A stretch of 64,000 nt of DNA from Erigeron canadensis (taxonomy: Eukaryota > Streptophyta > Magnoliopsida > Asterales > Asteraceae). The notes beneath the pieces are model-generated. The model was not told where the DNA came from, ran no database searches, and worked only from the letters and a program-made list of their open reading frames with translations. How positions within the stretch are numbered: position 1 is the stretch's first letter; every line of letters begins with the position of its first letter. Position numbers and translations under genes: made by a program. Below are positions 24,501-35,160 of this stretch, piece after piece. The stretch spans positions 5,084,649 through 5,148,648 of the forward strand of contig NC_057763.1 in the NCBI RefSeq assembly GCF_010389155.1. Direction: 5' to 3'.

Positions 24501-25984
24501 GTTTCTTATTTCAGCTTTAGCAACATGATCAGGTGCATACTTAATGAATACCCGTTGTTCAAAAGTTAAAAGACTATTTACTAGTACTATTAGAGGATCT
24601 TCTTGCGCTCCTTTGTTTCTTTATCTAATCCCGCCAAAGGCAGTCCGAATCACCTTCTCAACTACTACTTTCACTAGCAAAACTGCAACAATTTGTCAAT
24701 CTCAACATCCATAAACATTTCTTATCCGTAGTTCTAAAAGCTATATTCGAAAATGCCTTCAATACACGTTACCAGGACTTATCTCCTACATATACTCTAA
24801 ACAACCCGAGCATATCTATATCTATACTATATTATAAAGCAAATAACCCCTGTCTAAATTTTAAGTTTCAACATTTACTTTCCCAAAATGTCCCTCCTAT
24901 CTATTCTATATTTATCTAAAATAACTATAATACCCATTCTCTCTTCTCAAATCTCAACCAATCATTTTTTTTCTCTCTCCTCCATAAATCATTTTATTTC
25001 TCTAATTCATTAAAAATCATTTATCTCAAAAACCGTACATCGATATATTACAAAAAATTATATGGTTGTTATTAAAATTTCATGCTTTTTTATTAGAGAG
25101 GTCATTCAATACACTTTCGACGAATTTTTAAATCCTAGGGTGGAGACGGTTAAGGGTGGAGCCTGTCAGGTAGATCACCCCATCACCGTTGCCACCGCCA
25201 TTACATCACCACCATCACCGCCGCAACGCGCGGCTACCGTTCTCGTAATATACAAAGTAAATTTTATTCCAAATGACTCTACATTTCCAGTCCGAGATAT
25301 AAGAAACCTCATACTTTTTCCATCCCAAAATATGAAATCAATCACGTCGAGGAATAAAAAAAACCTAAATAATCCGAAAATTTCTTTAGTAAAGGTAGAT
25401 TAGTTGGTCAGGCCACCATCTAACTTAACATTTCTAGGTAAGCTACACTTAACATACATGTGTAAGTCAGCAAACGGCTAGTTAGGTTTCCACCATTTCA
25501 GAATAGACATTCAACTATTTTAAAACCGTAATAATCGAGCATTCCTAAACCTTTAGGTCTTTTGTCCAGTGAACACTTAATTATAACTAAGTCAAACCCT
25601 AAGACTAACCGAAACTACAATTATAACAACAATGAATCAATCGGATTATACCTCGGCCGCCACAAGTGAAAAATTGCCAGCATTAACACCGGTTTTAGCC
25701 CCGCCTTTACGCCAATTAATAAGACGAACGGCATCAGCAGATTCTCTAGACATACCTAAAGCATCAATTATACAAGTTGCCAAAACTGATTCCTTTAAAC
25801 CGTAAGAACCTCGCTCTCTATCGAGATTCGGAAGGATCAATCGTACTGCTGCGAAATAATCCCAGGGTTTACAATAAGTGTCTAGAAATTTCCGGAATTT
25901 AGACCGTTTTTTTGATGAAGTTTTTGATTTTTGAATCCAGTTGAATAAACTGCACATCACGCTGAATTTTGTATTGCCTGACAT
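12359..25984 (-). CDS. LIG4: DNA ligase IV (ATP-dependent), 26 exons
   Basis: It seals double-strand breaks in nuclear non-homologous end joining, normally with XRCC4. Coding exons, 5' to 3': 25652-25984, 19881-19972, 19087-19172, 18865-19001, 18371-18445, 18149-18240, 17938-18009, 17758-17837, 17593-17630, 17508-17514, 17249-17404, 16924-16999, 16674-16798, 16567-16601, 16424-16482, 16268-16351, 16073-16168, 15666-15714, 15489-15576, 15218-15412, 14899-15124, 14708-14813, 14489-14619, 14236-14397, 13986-14138, 12359-12983. All borders are GT/AG and the sum is 3378 nt, giving 1125 aa. Residues 1-215 form the DNA-binding domain. The catalytic lysine is K252 in [15 protein letters not shown] (416-422) and KWLKLKP (436-442) are later ligase motifs. 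BRCT1 is about 659-733 and BRCT2 about 800-912, with the XRCC4-binding linker between. A plant-type charged tail (about 918-1125) ends [17 protein letters not shown]. No break was found, so it looks functional. Confidence 0.93.
13705..13855 (+). mobile_element. tRNA-derived SINE in LIG4 intron
   Basis: TGCTTAGTGGTATCC (13721-13735) resembles a polymerase III A box. GGTTCGAACC (13759-13768) is a perfect B box. The spacing of about 30 bases fits a tRNA-like promoter. It lies in the last intron of ligase IV, antisense to it. No clean target duplication was identified. Confidence 0.65.
17508..17514 (-). other. LIG4: 7-nt micro-exon of LIG4
   Basis: The minus-strand exon TTATGTT lies between an acceptor ending CTTCAATGCAG and a donor starting GTATCC. 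It supplies Leu336, Cys337 and the first base of Tyr338. Without it, exon 9 (ending CGACAG, phase 0) joins exon 11 (starting ACGTTGCATTT) out of frame. With it the product reads ERQ-LCY-VAFD, matching plant ligase IV as I remember it. Confidence 0.85.
21583..24151 (+). mobile_element. Non-autonomous Ty1/copia retrotransposon
   Basis: Two direct LTRs, 21583-21851 and 23878-24151, begin TGTTGGGCGTGA and end CTGTTCCTAACA. After the left LTR comes AGTGGTATCAGAGCTTA, the usual copia primer-binding site for initiator tRNA-Met. Before the right LTR is a purine tract, AAGTGGGAGAT. The 2.0-kb interior carries a gag-like ORF and a scrap of protease only; integrase, reverse transcriptase and RNase H are absent. 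The LTRs differ by few substitutions and small indels, so insertion is fairly recent. Flanking 5-mers (CAGAT, TAGAC) are not a clean duplication. It lies antisense in ligase IV intron 1. Confidence 0.85.
22414..23568 (+). pseudogene. Copia gag and protease remnant
   Basis: The frame to 22692 starts [20 protein letters not shown] and continues with the copia gag domain ([18 protein letters not shown]). It shifts near 22630 and continues in 22723-23568 with [13 protein letters not shown] and a basic [12 protein letters not shown] stretch. The zinc knuckle and the protease D-S/T-G-A are missing. What follows ([33 protein letters not shown]) corresponds to the region just after the protease active site. 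No polymerase follows. Confidence 0.75.
24821..25246 (+). mobile_element. Short Helitron-like element in LIG4 intron
   Basis: It begins TCTATACTATATTATAAAGC after A, a typical Helitron 5' end. It closes with CGCCGCAACGCGCGGCTACC and TTCTCGTA. The final bases are not CTRR. The same ending recurs at 27323 and 62072, so it is a real family terminus. It carries a module (about 25020-25130) also found in the foldback element at 6948. Confidence 0.55.
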
Positions 25985-27144
25985 TTTTTTTTATTTTTGA
26001 TCGGTTAGGGTTTTATGTGTGTTTGTGTGAGAAATTTGAAAGTTGAAAGTTTATATATAGTTGATTGGTAGTGTAGCAGGTCTAAAGCTTTCCTTATACG
26101 ATTCATTTTTGTATTTTGTTTTTTTTCATGAATGAAAAATAAAAATAAACTTGTTTATCATTTCACAATGTTCATTCAATCATTTGTAATATACTAATAT
26201 ATAAAGATAAAAATTAGAAAGAAAACTTAATTCTTTATATTGTATTGGTACTTACTAGATACGAGTATATGTTCTCAAATGACTTGCACGTGAAGGTATT
26301 TTAACAACAGGGATAAATTATTTTTAACCAAAGTCAAAAAAAAAAAAAAAAAAAAAAAAAACACCGAGACATAAATGAAAAGATTGTTTTTAAAAACCAC
26401 TTGGAGGAAATCTGCATTTCACCCTAATTATAAACAAGGACCGAGTGAATTCCAATTAGAATGGTACACGTATTATTAACCGCACTCTATTAGTTGAGTA
26501 AAATACTAAAAATCATGACAACGGCATAAAGCACTCTATTGTTCAGTTATAACTTGGGTTGTTGGCTATATGGTTCAAACTATATGCATAGTTCAAGTTT
26601 GCAATGAAGTAGATAGTGGCCCGATGTAATTTTTGGACTATACTTTTAAAAAATAATTCTTAAAGGTAAAGGGGTGTGGTTGACAAAAAAAAAATAGTGA
26701 TAAGAGACAACATCTAATAGCGGCTCACGTTTGCTTATCGCCTTTAAATTGGGCAGCTCGCAGTTTGCGCCACAAACCCATCCAATTAGCCTTGTAATGT
26801 CAAAGAGTTTAGATATCCTTTGAAAAAAAGAGAAATGAAAGATTTTTTATAATATTAAAGATTATGATATTCTTTATAATTGTCAAGGTTCATATAGACT
26901 TTAAAGACAAAAGATATGTGATAAGAATATGAAAACAAAAGAGATTATACAGACATAAAATCAGTGAGAGTTAAAATATATCAATATATTATATATCATA
27001 GAGTATATGTATAGAAAACAGACAAGAAATGATAAATCATCTTAATATAATAGCCTAAAAATCGTTCAAACCATTAGATGAAGATATGTAAAAAAATCAA
27101 AGGTATGATTAGAGATAAGAATTAGTGGAATTCACATATAATTA
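25985..27144. promoter_or_regulatory. LIG4 upstream region
   Basis: About 1.2 kb upstream of the ligase IV start. No gene seen. The first 100 bp probably holds the 5' UTR. A run of 26 A (26336-26361) lies about 350 bp upstream. No promoter element could be assigned with confidence. Confidence 0.4.
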
Positions 27145-27323
27145 TCTTTACTTCTTAATAAAGCAAATCCCTTCCCTACCCTAAATATTTCTGTATTTGA
27201 AATACCTTATTTACCCTTAGACTTTTTTTTGTTTTTTTTCTTTACGTAATTACCCAAAATCCCTAATAAAACAGACCACCTTCTCGCATATTGTCGCTGC
27301 ATTGCGCGAGTACCATGCTCGTA
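27145..27323 (+). mobile_element. Short Helitron-like element
   Basis: It starts TCTTTACTTCTTAATAAAGC and ends TGCATTGCGCGAGTACC then ATGCTCGTA. This is the same 5' and 3' pattern as the elements at 24821 and 61745. It lies about 180 bp upstream of the PPR start. Confidence 0.5.
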
Positions 27324-27506
27324 GTTTTAAAAGAATTTTAAAGTTAGCTTTTAAAAGAATAAAATATTTTCAAACAAAAAGATTAAAAAGTAACAATATA
27401 AAAAACCCAAAACAAAAAACAAAATTAAAACCAACAATCTATTTTTCATCAAAAATCATATGATCTCACTCTCTTTCGGTCTTTCTCTCTCAACAAACAA
27501 AATCAA

Positions 27507-29222
27507 ATGTACAAAACAATAACAAAAACACAACTCCCAAACTTAAAAACATGCATTACGTATATCCAATCATATGCAAACCAAACCAATTTACAACATG
27601 CCAAAATCCTACATGCTTACATGATTGTCAATGGTTTTTTAGACTCACCATTTTCCATCACAAGTTTAATAAACATGTACTCAAAATGTAACCACATTTC
27701 CTATGCACATTCTGTTTTCTCTAATTCTTGTTTAGTACACTCCCCAAATGTTTTTGCTTACAATGCTATTATCGCGGGTTTTGTTTATAACGATATGCCA
27801 AAACCCGCGATACAAATGTTTAAAAAAATGCGGGTGGAGGGTATTATGATGGATAAGTTTAGTTTCCCTTGCGTTGTTAAGGCGTTTTCGGGTATTGGGG
27901 ATGTTAAGGGGATGATGAATGTACATGGGTTAGTGTTTAAATTTGGTTTAGAGAAAGATTTGTTTGTGGGGAGTGCTTTTGTTAATGGGTATTTGAAAAT
28001 TGGGATGGTGGGGGATGCACGACAGGTGTTTGATGAAATGCCTGAACGAGACGTTGTTTTGTGGAACGCGTTGATTAATGGGTATGCCCGGATTGGGGAG
28101 TTTGGCAACGCGTTGGAGTGTTTAAGGAAGTTGCGTGAGGATGGGAGTTCGCCGAGTAGGTTTACTGTGACGGGTGTTTTATCCGTGCTTACGTTGAAAG
28201 GGGACGTTTATAACGGGATATGTGTTCATGGGCTTGTGATGAAGATGGGGTTTTTTATGGGTGTGGCTGTTTGTAATGCTTTGATTGACATGTATGGAAA
28301 ATGCAAGTGTCTTCATGATGCTTTGAAAATTTTTGAAGGGTTGGTGATTAAGGATATATATACATGGAATTCAATAATGGGTGTTCATCAGCAGTCTGGT
28401 GATCATGAAGGAACTTTGATGTTTTTCAACAGAATGTTGCGTGATGGGGTTTTTAGTCCGGATTTAGTTACTGTCACGACGGTTCTTCCTGCGTGCTCTC
28501 ATTTAGTAGCTTTAAGGCACGGGAAGGAGATTCATGGGTATATGATTGTCAAAGGATTGGGGAAAGATGATGGTGAAGAACGATACGATGATACATACGT
28601 TAATAATGCTGTCATGGATATGTATGCAAAATGTGGAAGCATGAGAGAAGTTCAACTGGTATTTGATCATATGAGGGTGAAAGATACGGCTTCATGGAAT
28701 ATTTTGATCACGGGTTATGCAATGGATGGGTTTGGCAACGAGGCGTTGGATTTGTTTCATAAAATGTGTGAATTGGAGTTGACGCCTGACGAGGTGACGT
28801 TTGTTGGCGTTTTATCGGCTTGTAGTCATGCGGGGCTAGTGAAGCAAGGGCAAGAAATTTTAAGTCAGATGAAGTCTAAATACAACGTAGAACCAACGGT
28901 TGAACATTATACTTGTGTGATTGACATGCTTGGTCGAGCCGGACTACTTGATCAAGCATATGGGTTGCTATCTGAAATGCCGATTGAATCCAACTCTGTT
29001 GTCTGGCGGGCATTCTTGGCATCATGTATTCTTCATGGAAATACAAACCTTGCTGAAATCGCTGCAAGTAACGTGATTGATCTTGAACCCGGGCATGGTG
29101 GTAGCTATGTGCTGATGTCTAATGTGTATGGCACAATGGGTCGCCATGAGGAGGTGAGTGATGTTAGACATAATATGAGACAACTGGATGTAAAGAAAAC
29201 GCGAGGATGCAGTTGGGTCTAA
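27507..29222 (+). CDS. PLS-class PPR protein, truncated in its E region
   Basis: A single exon of 571 residues holds about a dozen pentatricopeptide motifs, with typical phrases such as DVVLWNALINGYARIG, NALIDMYGKC and DEVTFVGVLSACSHAGLV. It ends with the E domain: VEHYTCVIDMLGRAG, then SNVYGTMGRHEEV, then KKTRGCSWV. PPR proteins bind organelle RNA in a sequence-specific way. The order resembles Arabidopsis At3g14730 from memory. A TAA follows GCSWV, but the same frame continues for 38 codons (LSDGVHVFGTGDQTHPDEDS...) to a TGA at 29337-29339, which is the E+ tail of the family. So the annotated stop is premature by one codon change. The N-terminus is basic and hydroxylated, which fits organelle import. 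Function may be kept, since E+ is at the extreme end. Confidence 0.88.
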   Translation: MYKTITKTQLPNLKTCITYIQSYANQTNLQHAKILHAYMIVNGFLDSPFSITSLINMYSKCNHISYAHSVFSNSCLVHSPNVFAYNAIIAGFVYNDMPKPAIQMFKKMRVEGIMMDKFSFPCVVKAFSGIGDVKGMMNVHGLVFKFGLEKDLFVGSAFVNGYLKIGMVGDARQVFDEMPERDVVLWNALINGYARIGEFGNALECLRKLREDGSSPSRFTVTGVLSVLTLKGDVYNGICVHGLVMKMGFFMGVAVCNALIDMYGKCKCLHDALKIFEGLVIKDIYTWNSIMGVHQQSGDHEGTLMFFNRMLRDGVFSPDLVTVTTVLPACSHLVALRHGKEIHGYMIVKGLGKDDGEERYDDTYVNNAVMDMYAKCGSMREVQLVFDHMRVKDTASWNILITGYAMDGFGNEALDLFHKMCELELTPDEVTFVGVLSACSHAGLVKQGQEILSQMKSKYNVEPTVEHYTCVIDMLGRAGLLDQAYGLLSEMPIESNSVVWRAFLASCILHGNTNLAEIAASNVIDLEPGHGGSYVLMSNVYGTMGRHEEVSDVRHNMRQLDVKKTRGCSWV

Positions 29223-29339
29223 CTTAGCGATGGGGTGCATGTTTTTGGAACGGGCGATCAGACCCACCCTGATGAAGATTCGATTTATAGAGAGCTAAAT
29301 TTGGTGTACTCGAGCATGTGTCTTGGCCAAATGACTTGA
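29223..29339 (+). pseudogene. Lost C-terminal tail of the PPR gene
   Basis: It is in frame with the PPR ORF after its TAA. It encodes the family E+ signature DGVHVFGTGDQTHP and ends at TGA (29337-29339). It is read only if the TAA is bypassed. Confidence 0.7.
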
Positions 29340-29728
29340 AAAGGTTCGAACAAATGGAACGCTTATAACATTTGGTGAGCCCCAACAGGACTTATGCTAC
29401 CAAATTATTGTTATAAAACTTACAAGTGGAAACTCTTGTTACATTTTTAACTTGACAAGTTATAAAGATTGTAATAGAGCTTAGAGTGGATTTGTCCATG
29501 TCAAATATGTACACACATATATATGATAAAAATTATCAATAAACCAAAATATACATCAACTGACATATTTCATGAACTTTTTTTCTTTGATGCCATAACT
29601 ACCTATGTCAATGTTAATGGAGAGAAAGCATGAGCAACTAACTGAAGCTTTAATAGTAATAGTACATTTAAAACAGAGTTTTAGAAAGCAAAGCTTCAAA
29701 TATGTTGGATGTATCAATCGCGTACATT
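29340..29728. other. Convergent 3' region
   Basis: This 390-bp stretch holds the 3' ends of the PPR gene (plus) and the KH gene (minus). No ORF of substance. Polyadenylation sites of both genes should lie here and may overlap. Confidence 0.6.
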
Positions 29729-32700
29729 TTACATCCTGTAACTACTGTATCCTCCTAAACTTCCTCCTAAACCGGGGGCTCCATATCCGCCATACGATTG
29801 TCCTCCATAAGTAGATGTTGATGATGCTGGGTACAATGAATTCCCCAATTGAGAGAAGGAAGACCTCAAACCCGAGTCCAACATGCCATAGCTGCTTGGA
29901 TTTGACGATTCTTTGTGACCATCGACACAATCCTGAGTAATGGAAAAAATTGATAGAATTAATAATACTTGGATACTCTATAAAATGGTGAACACTTCAC
30001 ATTGAATCAATAGTAATTGATGCTCTTTTATTTTCTTTCCATACCCCCCAACAAAAAACCTATCAATAATACTAATTATATCAAATGAGTATGTTATGTT
30101 AAATTCATTTGAGCTCAATATAGTTGCTAACGTGTTTTTTATTCAGCGTTGTCATCTTGACTGATATGACTTTCATCATTATTCGAATAAAATCGATAAC
30201 ATGCTGCAATCAATACAGCTGTCAGAAAATAAGTGATGTCATGGATTTACCTTTTTTCTTTAGAACTCTAGTTGTCACCATATTAACTTTGACCATTGAA
30301 AAAAATATATAAAAGGTTCAGTCTTACATGAATTAGTTGCTGAGCGGTCTGAACTTGTGTGGTTGTCCCTTTTATTTCAACTGTAATTTCATCTGGTAAA
30401 CCTCTGCTCTCTTGCACAGTAAGAATTGCACCACTTGTCCGGCGAATATATGCAATATTTGTCCCTCCAACTCCAATAATATCCTCAGCATATATTAGTG
30501 GTATTTGCATGGTCTGAGACATCTGGTTAATATAACCAAAGATAATTTATTATAAACACAAAAGATGAGAAATTTCTAATGCATGAAACATATATCTAGT
30601 TTACAAATACCCATCCCAACACTACTTTCTTCCAGGATTGATTGTAGTTGTAAGAAGTAAGAACTTCCCAAATTCCATACAGAACGTTCACTTACTCTTA
30701 AGATCTCAGTTATTTCAAGAATCTTAAATATATGCAATTATCAAAAACATAAAATAAACAAATATGACTGCTGACCTGGGTGACAATAGGACCGCCAGTA
30801 CGAGGAATTGCAGGAGATCGTGTAGTGGATAGTCCAGGATCACGGCCATATAAAGACAGGCCATGGGATGTGAGATGTGATTCTCGTTGCAATTCACGGT
30901 CCGGAAATAGTGTCTCTCTCCTCAATGGAAGAGAATAATCAGCTGCACCGCCTACGCTGGGCTGTGAGCTCCGCATCATGGGTTTGTCAGCCCATGATGG
31001 CTCCACTTGGGGTTCTTGCGTGGCAGGGGTGGCTGCTACATCGTTCTGTATAAGGCAGATCAATAGTCATTATTAATCACATAAATGATGTTATAACTAC
31101 CATGTAATCAAAGTGAGAATTACTTACAGGCTTTTCAAACAGAGGAAGAACACTACGATCTACCAAAAACTTCCTCAGGTGTCCCACCACAGCTTCTAGA
31201 GCTTTCAGAACCTTGATAGCTTCTCCCTGCATATCCACAATCCTCTCGTCTGGGTTGGAAGATATTGCCGACACCTCATCTGCCAGATAACATTTTTCAG
31301 ATAATAAATTTGATTTTTAAAAGACACGAACTAAGAATGATTGGGACTCAAGCAAAAAGAGTGAATTCGTACCCCCTGAGAGTACCCGCACAGAACAACC
31401 AGTGCTCTCCTGAATTGACTTGATTAATGATCCTTGTTTTCCGATCAGACTTATGGCTTGCATCGACGGCACCAACAATCTGATTGAGCAAAATGGAACA
31501 GATGCTATACTCTCACCCTCATTCTCTGGAAAGCCATTAATGCGTTTGAATATTCTAATTGCAGCATCCATTGCAGGTGAGAGAGGTAGCTCTGTTTCTT
31601 CTTTACCAGACACCAAAACCTTAAAAAAGAAACCAATCAGTAGAATGCAAATTGTCATGCAAGAATTTGGAGATTGGCATGGAAAAAATAAAAATGAATG
31701 CAAGAAAAGAACAATGTCATTATTAGCAGGCAATGTAGCTGATTGAAGAACTTCTCCAGATTGATAAATTGGTAACTTTTTAAAAATCATAGAGATTATA
31801 AAAAAACCAATGTACAAAGTAACTACCAGACAAGAAAGTCAAGAGTAATAAAAAGATAGCAAGCAGCTAATTGCATATCCTTATGCTCATAATGACATAA
31901 ATTATTAGGAATCCTACGCCATTAATTCATTTACAAATAACAATCAAATGCACATGAACCACATTGAGCTATATCTTTGAAGTTTCAAGAAAGATATAGA
32001 ATTTGATATAACCTCAGTGAATAAGAAACTTGCGGCAAAAACAACTAACCGATTATGTTTCGAGTTATACATGTTAAATGACTTTAATTTAGTCATGACT
32101 CATGAGACACTTACAAGATACACTGTTATTTATATAAGTGCCGACAAATGACAGACTTCAATTTTGTAAAATACTTGAAATGAACACTTGCGCTAAACTT
32201 TGGCAACATGCAGCATCATGAGTATATTAGCACTTCAGGTCTACTTTAGCATTTCTTTTAGCAGTCTCCGAGTCCCATGATATCCTGCTTTTTCCGTAAA
32301 AGCAAAAAGCTTTTGGGTGATGTTCAACTAAAACATCATTGACTACAAATTCTTACTGTCATTTGACTAAAACCCATAACAGGGTAAGGAGGCTTATCCA
32401 CTTATTCATACGGTCTAAATTTTGGGTAAGGTAACCTACTCACTAATTACCATTTTTTAAAATTTAAGAACTCTCATAGTCTCATCACACCGAAATCGCT
32501 ATGTCTCTTCCTTTTCTAGGGGTTATGAAAAATCCTCTGGCAAGGAGACATTTAAAAGTGAAGAATAACATTCAAAAAGTAAACATTCGTTCTTTCGTTA
32601 TCCCTTTTTAATAGTTAACTTCACCAAAAATGGGGTAGGGCTTTTAACCGATCTTTTTATGAGTTGGGATCAAACTCTACAAGAAAATGGTCTCCAGGTC

Positions 32701-34284
32701 TAGGATATATACAAGATTTCCAACTTGTGAGGGCGTGTCAGTAAACTTGGCACAGAACTAGAATTAAGAGCCTATACAAGCCAGGCAGACTTGAACACTT
32801 GACAGACAGTGCATACAAATCTTTTCAAAATCCAACAACCTATGTTTTCTTGCACCTCCCATGACAACTGCTTTTGTGCTCCCTTAGTGAGACTATTTTG
32901 TTATATATCCCCGAAGGATCATAAGACAGACTCGCATTGTCAACAACCAACTTCAACAATGAGTAAATACAACAATCTTTTTGGATAGTTGGTTGCTATA
33001 ACATTTTTATGATGCAATAATCCGCTTTCCTTAACATCATTTATGAAAATCCTTCAATATAATATCAAGTCAGGTACCAACATAAGAAAAAAACACGGAA
33101 AACACTCGCTTAAATTGCATTCCCATACTAATAAATATCTACCGAAACAAATTCTCAAAGGTACTAAGGTGAAATATGCTACTATACATTTCGGATATCT
33201 GTTCAGACCCGGGGAAAGTCAAGCCTTAGGCTCTGAAATACGCAGCCTAGCCAGTATTTCAGCGGGTGTTTGCTATATTTTTTTCCTTAGCCATCAGAAG
33301 ATATATAACCATTGACGTTCGAACCTAGATCTCTTTTAAGACTTTAAAAACACCTTATGCCCTTACCACCAGGCCACCTCTGAGATGCTACTATACATAC
33401 TCAGTAAAGCAAAAATCTTTTACAATCTATCAATCCGTTATACATAGGTAACTGTACTACAGTACTCAACCCAGCCCATATAAAAATTTGTAATTTTTTA
33501 AGTTTTCAAACAAAAACATTTTGCTACTCCATAAGGGAAGGTATGTAGCTATACATCACCTAAAAATTGACCAAAACTTACATTCCATCACCCAAAACAC
33601 TATAAAGTTTCTAACTTTATTCGCACATTGCATACATAATGCGAAATCTTACATTATATCACTCGAAACACTGAAATAAATCCTAAACTTTATTCTCACA
33701 TTGCGTAAATAAGACAAAAAACCTACATTATATCACCTGAAACACTATAAAGTTTCTATGTTTACTCACATCTATAATAATTAAGAAAACAAACATACCA
33801 AATAAACCCTTCTAAGTTACTCTAAACTGCGTACCGTATCCAAGAATAACACCGCGTCTACTAATAAAATTCGATTTGCCTAATTTCACAATTCATCATA
33901 TCCACACAATCTAATTTCTCTAAAAAATCAACCAATCCGATTCAAAAATTAACACCCACAATACAAAAAAACAATCTTTTTTCTTTTTATAAATAAAAGA
34001 AAGAAAGAAAGACTTACAATGCGATCAGGGGTACCGAGAGGGGCATCAAGAACACGAATTCGGGCTTTCGTATCTTCACACATCTTTTTAATTATATCCC
34101 CTTTTCTTCCAATTATACTACCCACTTTCAGAACCGGAACTATAAGCCGGAAAACGCATTCACCGGGCCAACCGGGCCATTTGGGGGTCAAATCTGCGGT
34201 GGCCGGAGGCGGGTCTGTTACAGTTTCTACAACGGTTTCCGGTTTAGGAGGTTCTGTTACGGTGCCGTTGGTTACGGAAGCCAT
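29729..34284 (-). CDS. PEP: PEPPER-like triple-KH RNA-binding protein
   Basis: Exons, 5' to 3': 34018-34284, 31373-31619, 31128-31279, 30776-31045, 30328-30522, 29729-29932. All have GT/AG borders and they total 1335 nt, giving 444 aa. KH1 starts near residue 44 with GRKG at 59-62, after the family phrase [19 protein letters not shown]2 (about 134-190) has GKQG at 149-152. KH3 (about 313-375) has GVGG at 329-332. The Gly/Tyr/Ser-rich tail ends GGYSSYRM. Order and spacing match Arabidopsis PEPPER, a nuclear poly(C)-binding-type regulator of pistil development and of FLC, as I remember it. All three GxxG loops are present and no break is seen. The first intron is 2.4 kb and holds a SINE and a tandem repeat. 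A hAT-type MITE lies 207 bp upstream of the start. Confidence 0.9.
33190..33384 (-). mobile_element. tRNA-derived SINE in PEP intron 1
   Basis: ATGCTACTATACAT flanks both sides (33176-33189 and 33385-33398), a perfect 14-bp duplication. The minus strand has GTGGCCTGGTGGTAAGG (A box) and AGGTTCGAACGTC (B box). It is in the same orientation as the host gene. Confidence 0.8.
33579..33780. repeat. Three imperfect copies of a ~72-bp unit
   Basis: Copies start near 33579, 33651 and 33723. Each begins ACATT(A/C)(T/C)ATCAC followed by AAACACT, and runs through a CTTTATT...CACATTGC phrase. It lies within PEP intron 1, close to exon 1. Confidence 0.65.
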
Positions 34285-34285
34285 T

Positions 34286-34312
34286 AGTGTGTGTGTGTGT
34301 GTGTATGTGTGT
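34286..34312. repeat. GT microsatellite in PEP 5' leader
   Basis: GT repeats with one A interruption directly upstream of the ATG at 34282-34284. It would be transcribed in the 5' UTR as CA repeats. Confidence 0.75.
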
Positions 34313-34490
34313 TTTACAGGGTTAGGGTTTTGATTGGAGAAGAGGGTTTGGGTTTGACGAAAGTGAGGTGATCTATGAAGATGGAATCGGAAGTGAAGTC
34401 TTTGTTTTTGTTGTTTTTTTTACTTTAGGGGAACTTGGAAAAGCTATACAATTACCTTTTTCTCCTCTTATACTTCAAGTTTCTTGATTC

Positions 34491-35100
34491 TAGAGATGTG
34501 CGTGGTCCGGTTTGGTCGGTTTTTACTAAAAATCTTAACCAAACTAATGTAAACAGTTTAACATTTTTTCAAACTAATCCGTTCAAATTATTATGTCAAA
34601 CCAAACCAACCAAAACCAATTAACCGGTTTGGTTTGGTCCAGTTAAACGGTTATCATACTTTTGACATTCATATATAAAAACTTTTATTAATACTAAATT
34701 GCAAAAGTTTCACTTATACTTAAAGAAACACAAAGTATTTTGAAAAATATAAATCATGTAATATTAATTAGCTTGATGATTTAGGGATTGTATCTTTAAA
34801 AATTTTAAATCTACAATTTGAATATGTTCAACTTTATATCAACTAATAATTTGTTATTTATAACTTATAATATTATTGAATATATATATATATAAAATAA
34901 ACATACCATTGATATAATTAAATGGTCCGGTTTGGTTAAACCGGTTTGATAAAAGTCTAAAACCACGAACCAAACCATAAGAGCGGTTTATTAAAAAGGC
35001 AAACCAACGGTTTAAGTTTTTTATTTTAAACCGACCAATCCGTCCAATTACTTCGGTTTAAACAGTTTAGCTGGTTTAGACCAAACCGTGCACATCCCTA
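34491..35100. mobile_element. hAT-type MITE
   Basis: CTTGATTC flanks both ends (34483-34490 and 35101-35108), a perfect 8-bp duplication. Termini TAGAGATGTGCGTGG and, inward on the other strand, TAGGGATGTGCACGG share the hAT-like TAGRGATGTGC start. The subterminal regions are full of GGTTTGGT and AACCAAACC repeats. There is no coding. It sits just upstream of the PEP gene. Confidence 0.85.
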
Positions 35101-35121
35101 CTTGATTCTATTTTTGTTTTA

Positions 35122-35160
35122 CTAGCTAACTAAACCCGGGTCCCGGTCATCTAATTGAAA
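35122..35160 (-). mobile_element. Possible Helitron 3' end
   Basis: On the minus strand ACCGGGACCCGGGT is followed by TTAGTTAG and CTAG, then T. The stem is short. No 5' end was located. Confidence 0.35.

Larger units (their letters stand above)
19973..25651 (-). other. LIG4 intron 1, 5.7 kb, repeat-loaded
   Basis: This intron is about 5.7 kb, against at most about 1 kb for the others. It holds a C-rich Helitron-like block near 20490-20870 with CACCAC/GCCGCC runs, a TA microsatellite (21521-21550), the copia element (21583-24151) and a short Helitron-like element (24821-25246). A possible SINE B box on the minus strand lies near 20130. Confidence 0.8.

Noticed and set aside
27785..28108. Antisense ORF within the PPR gene
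   Set aside because: It is a shadow frame of a long, well-conserved coding exon on the other strand.
34019..34333. ORF opposite PEP exon 1
   Set aside because: Antisense shadow of the KH1-encoding exon, extended by the GT repeat.
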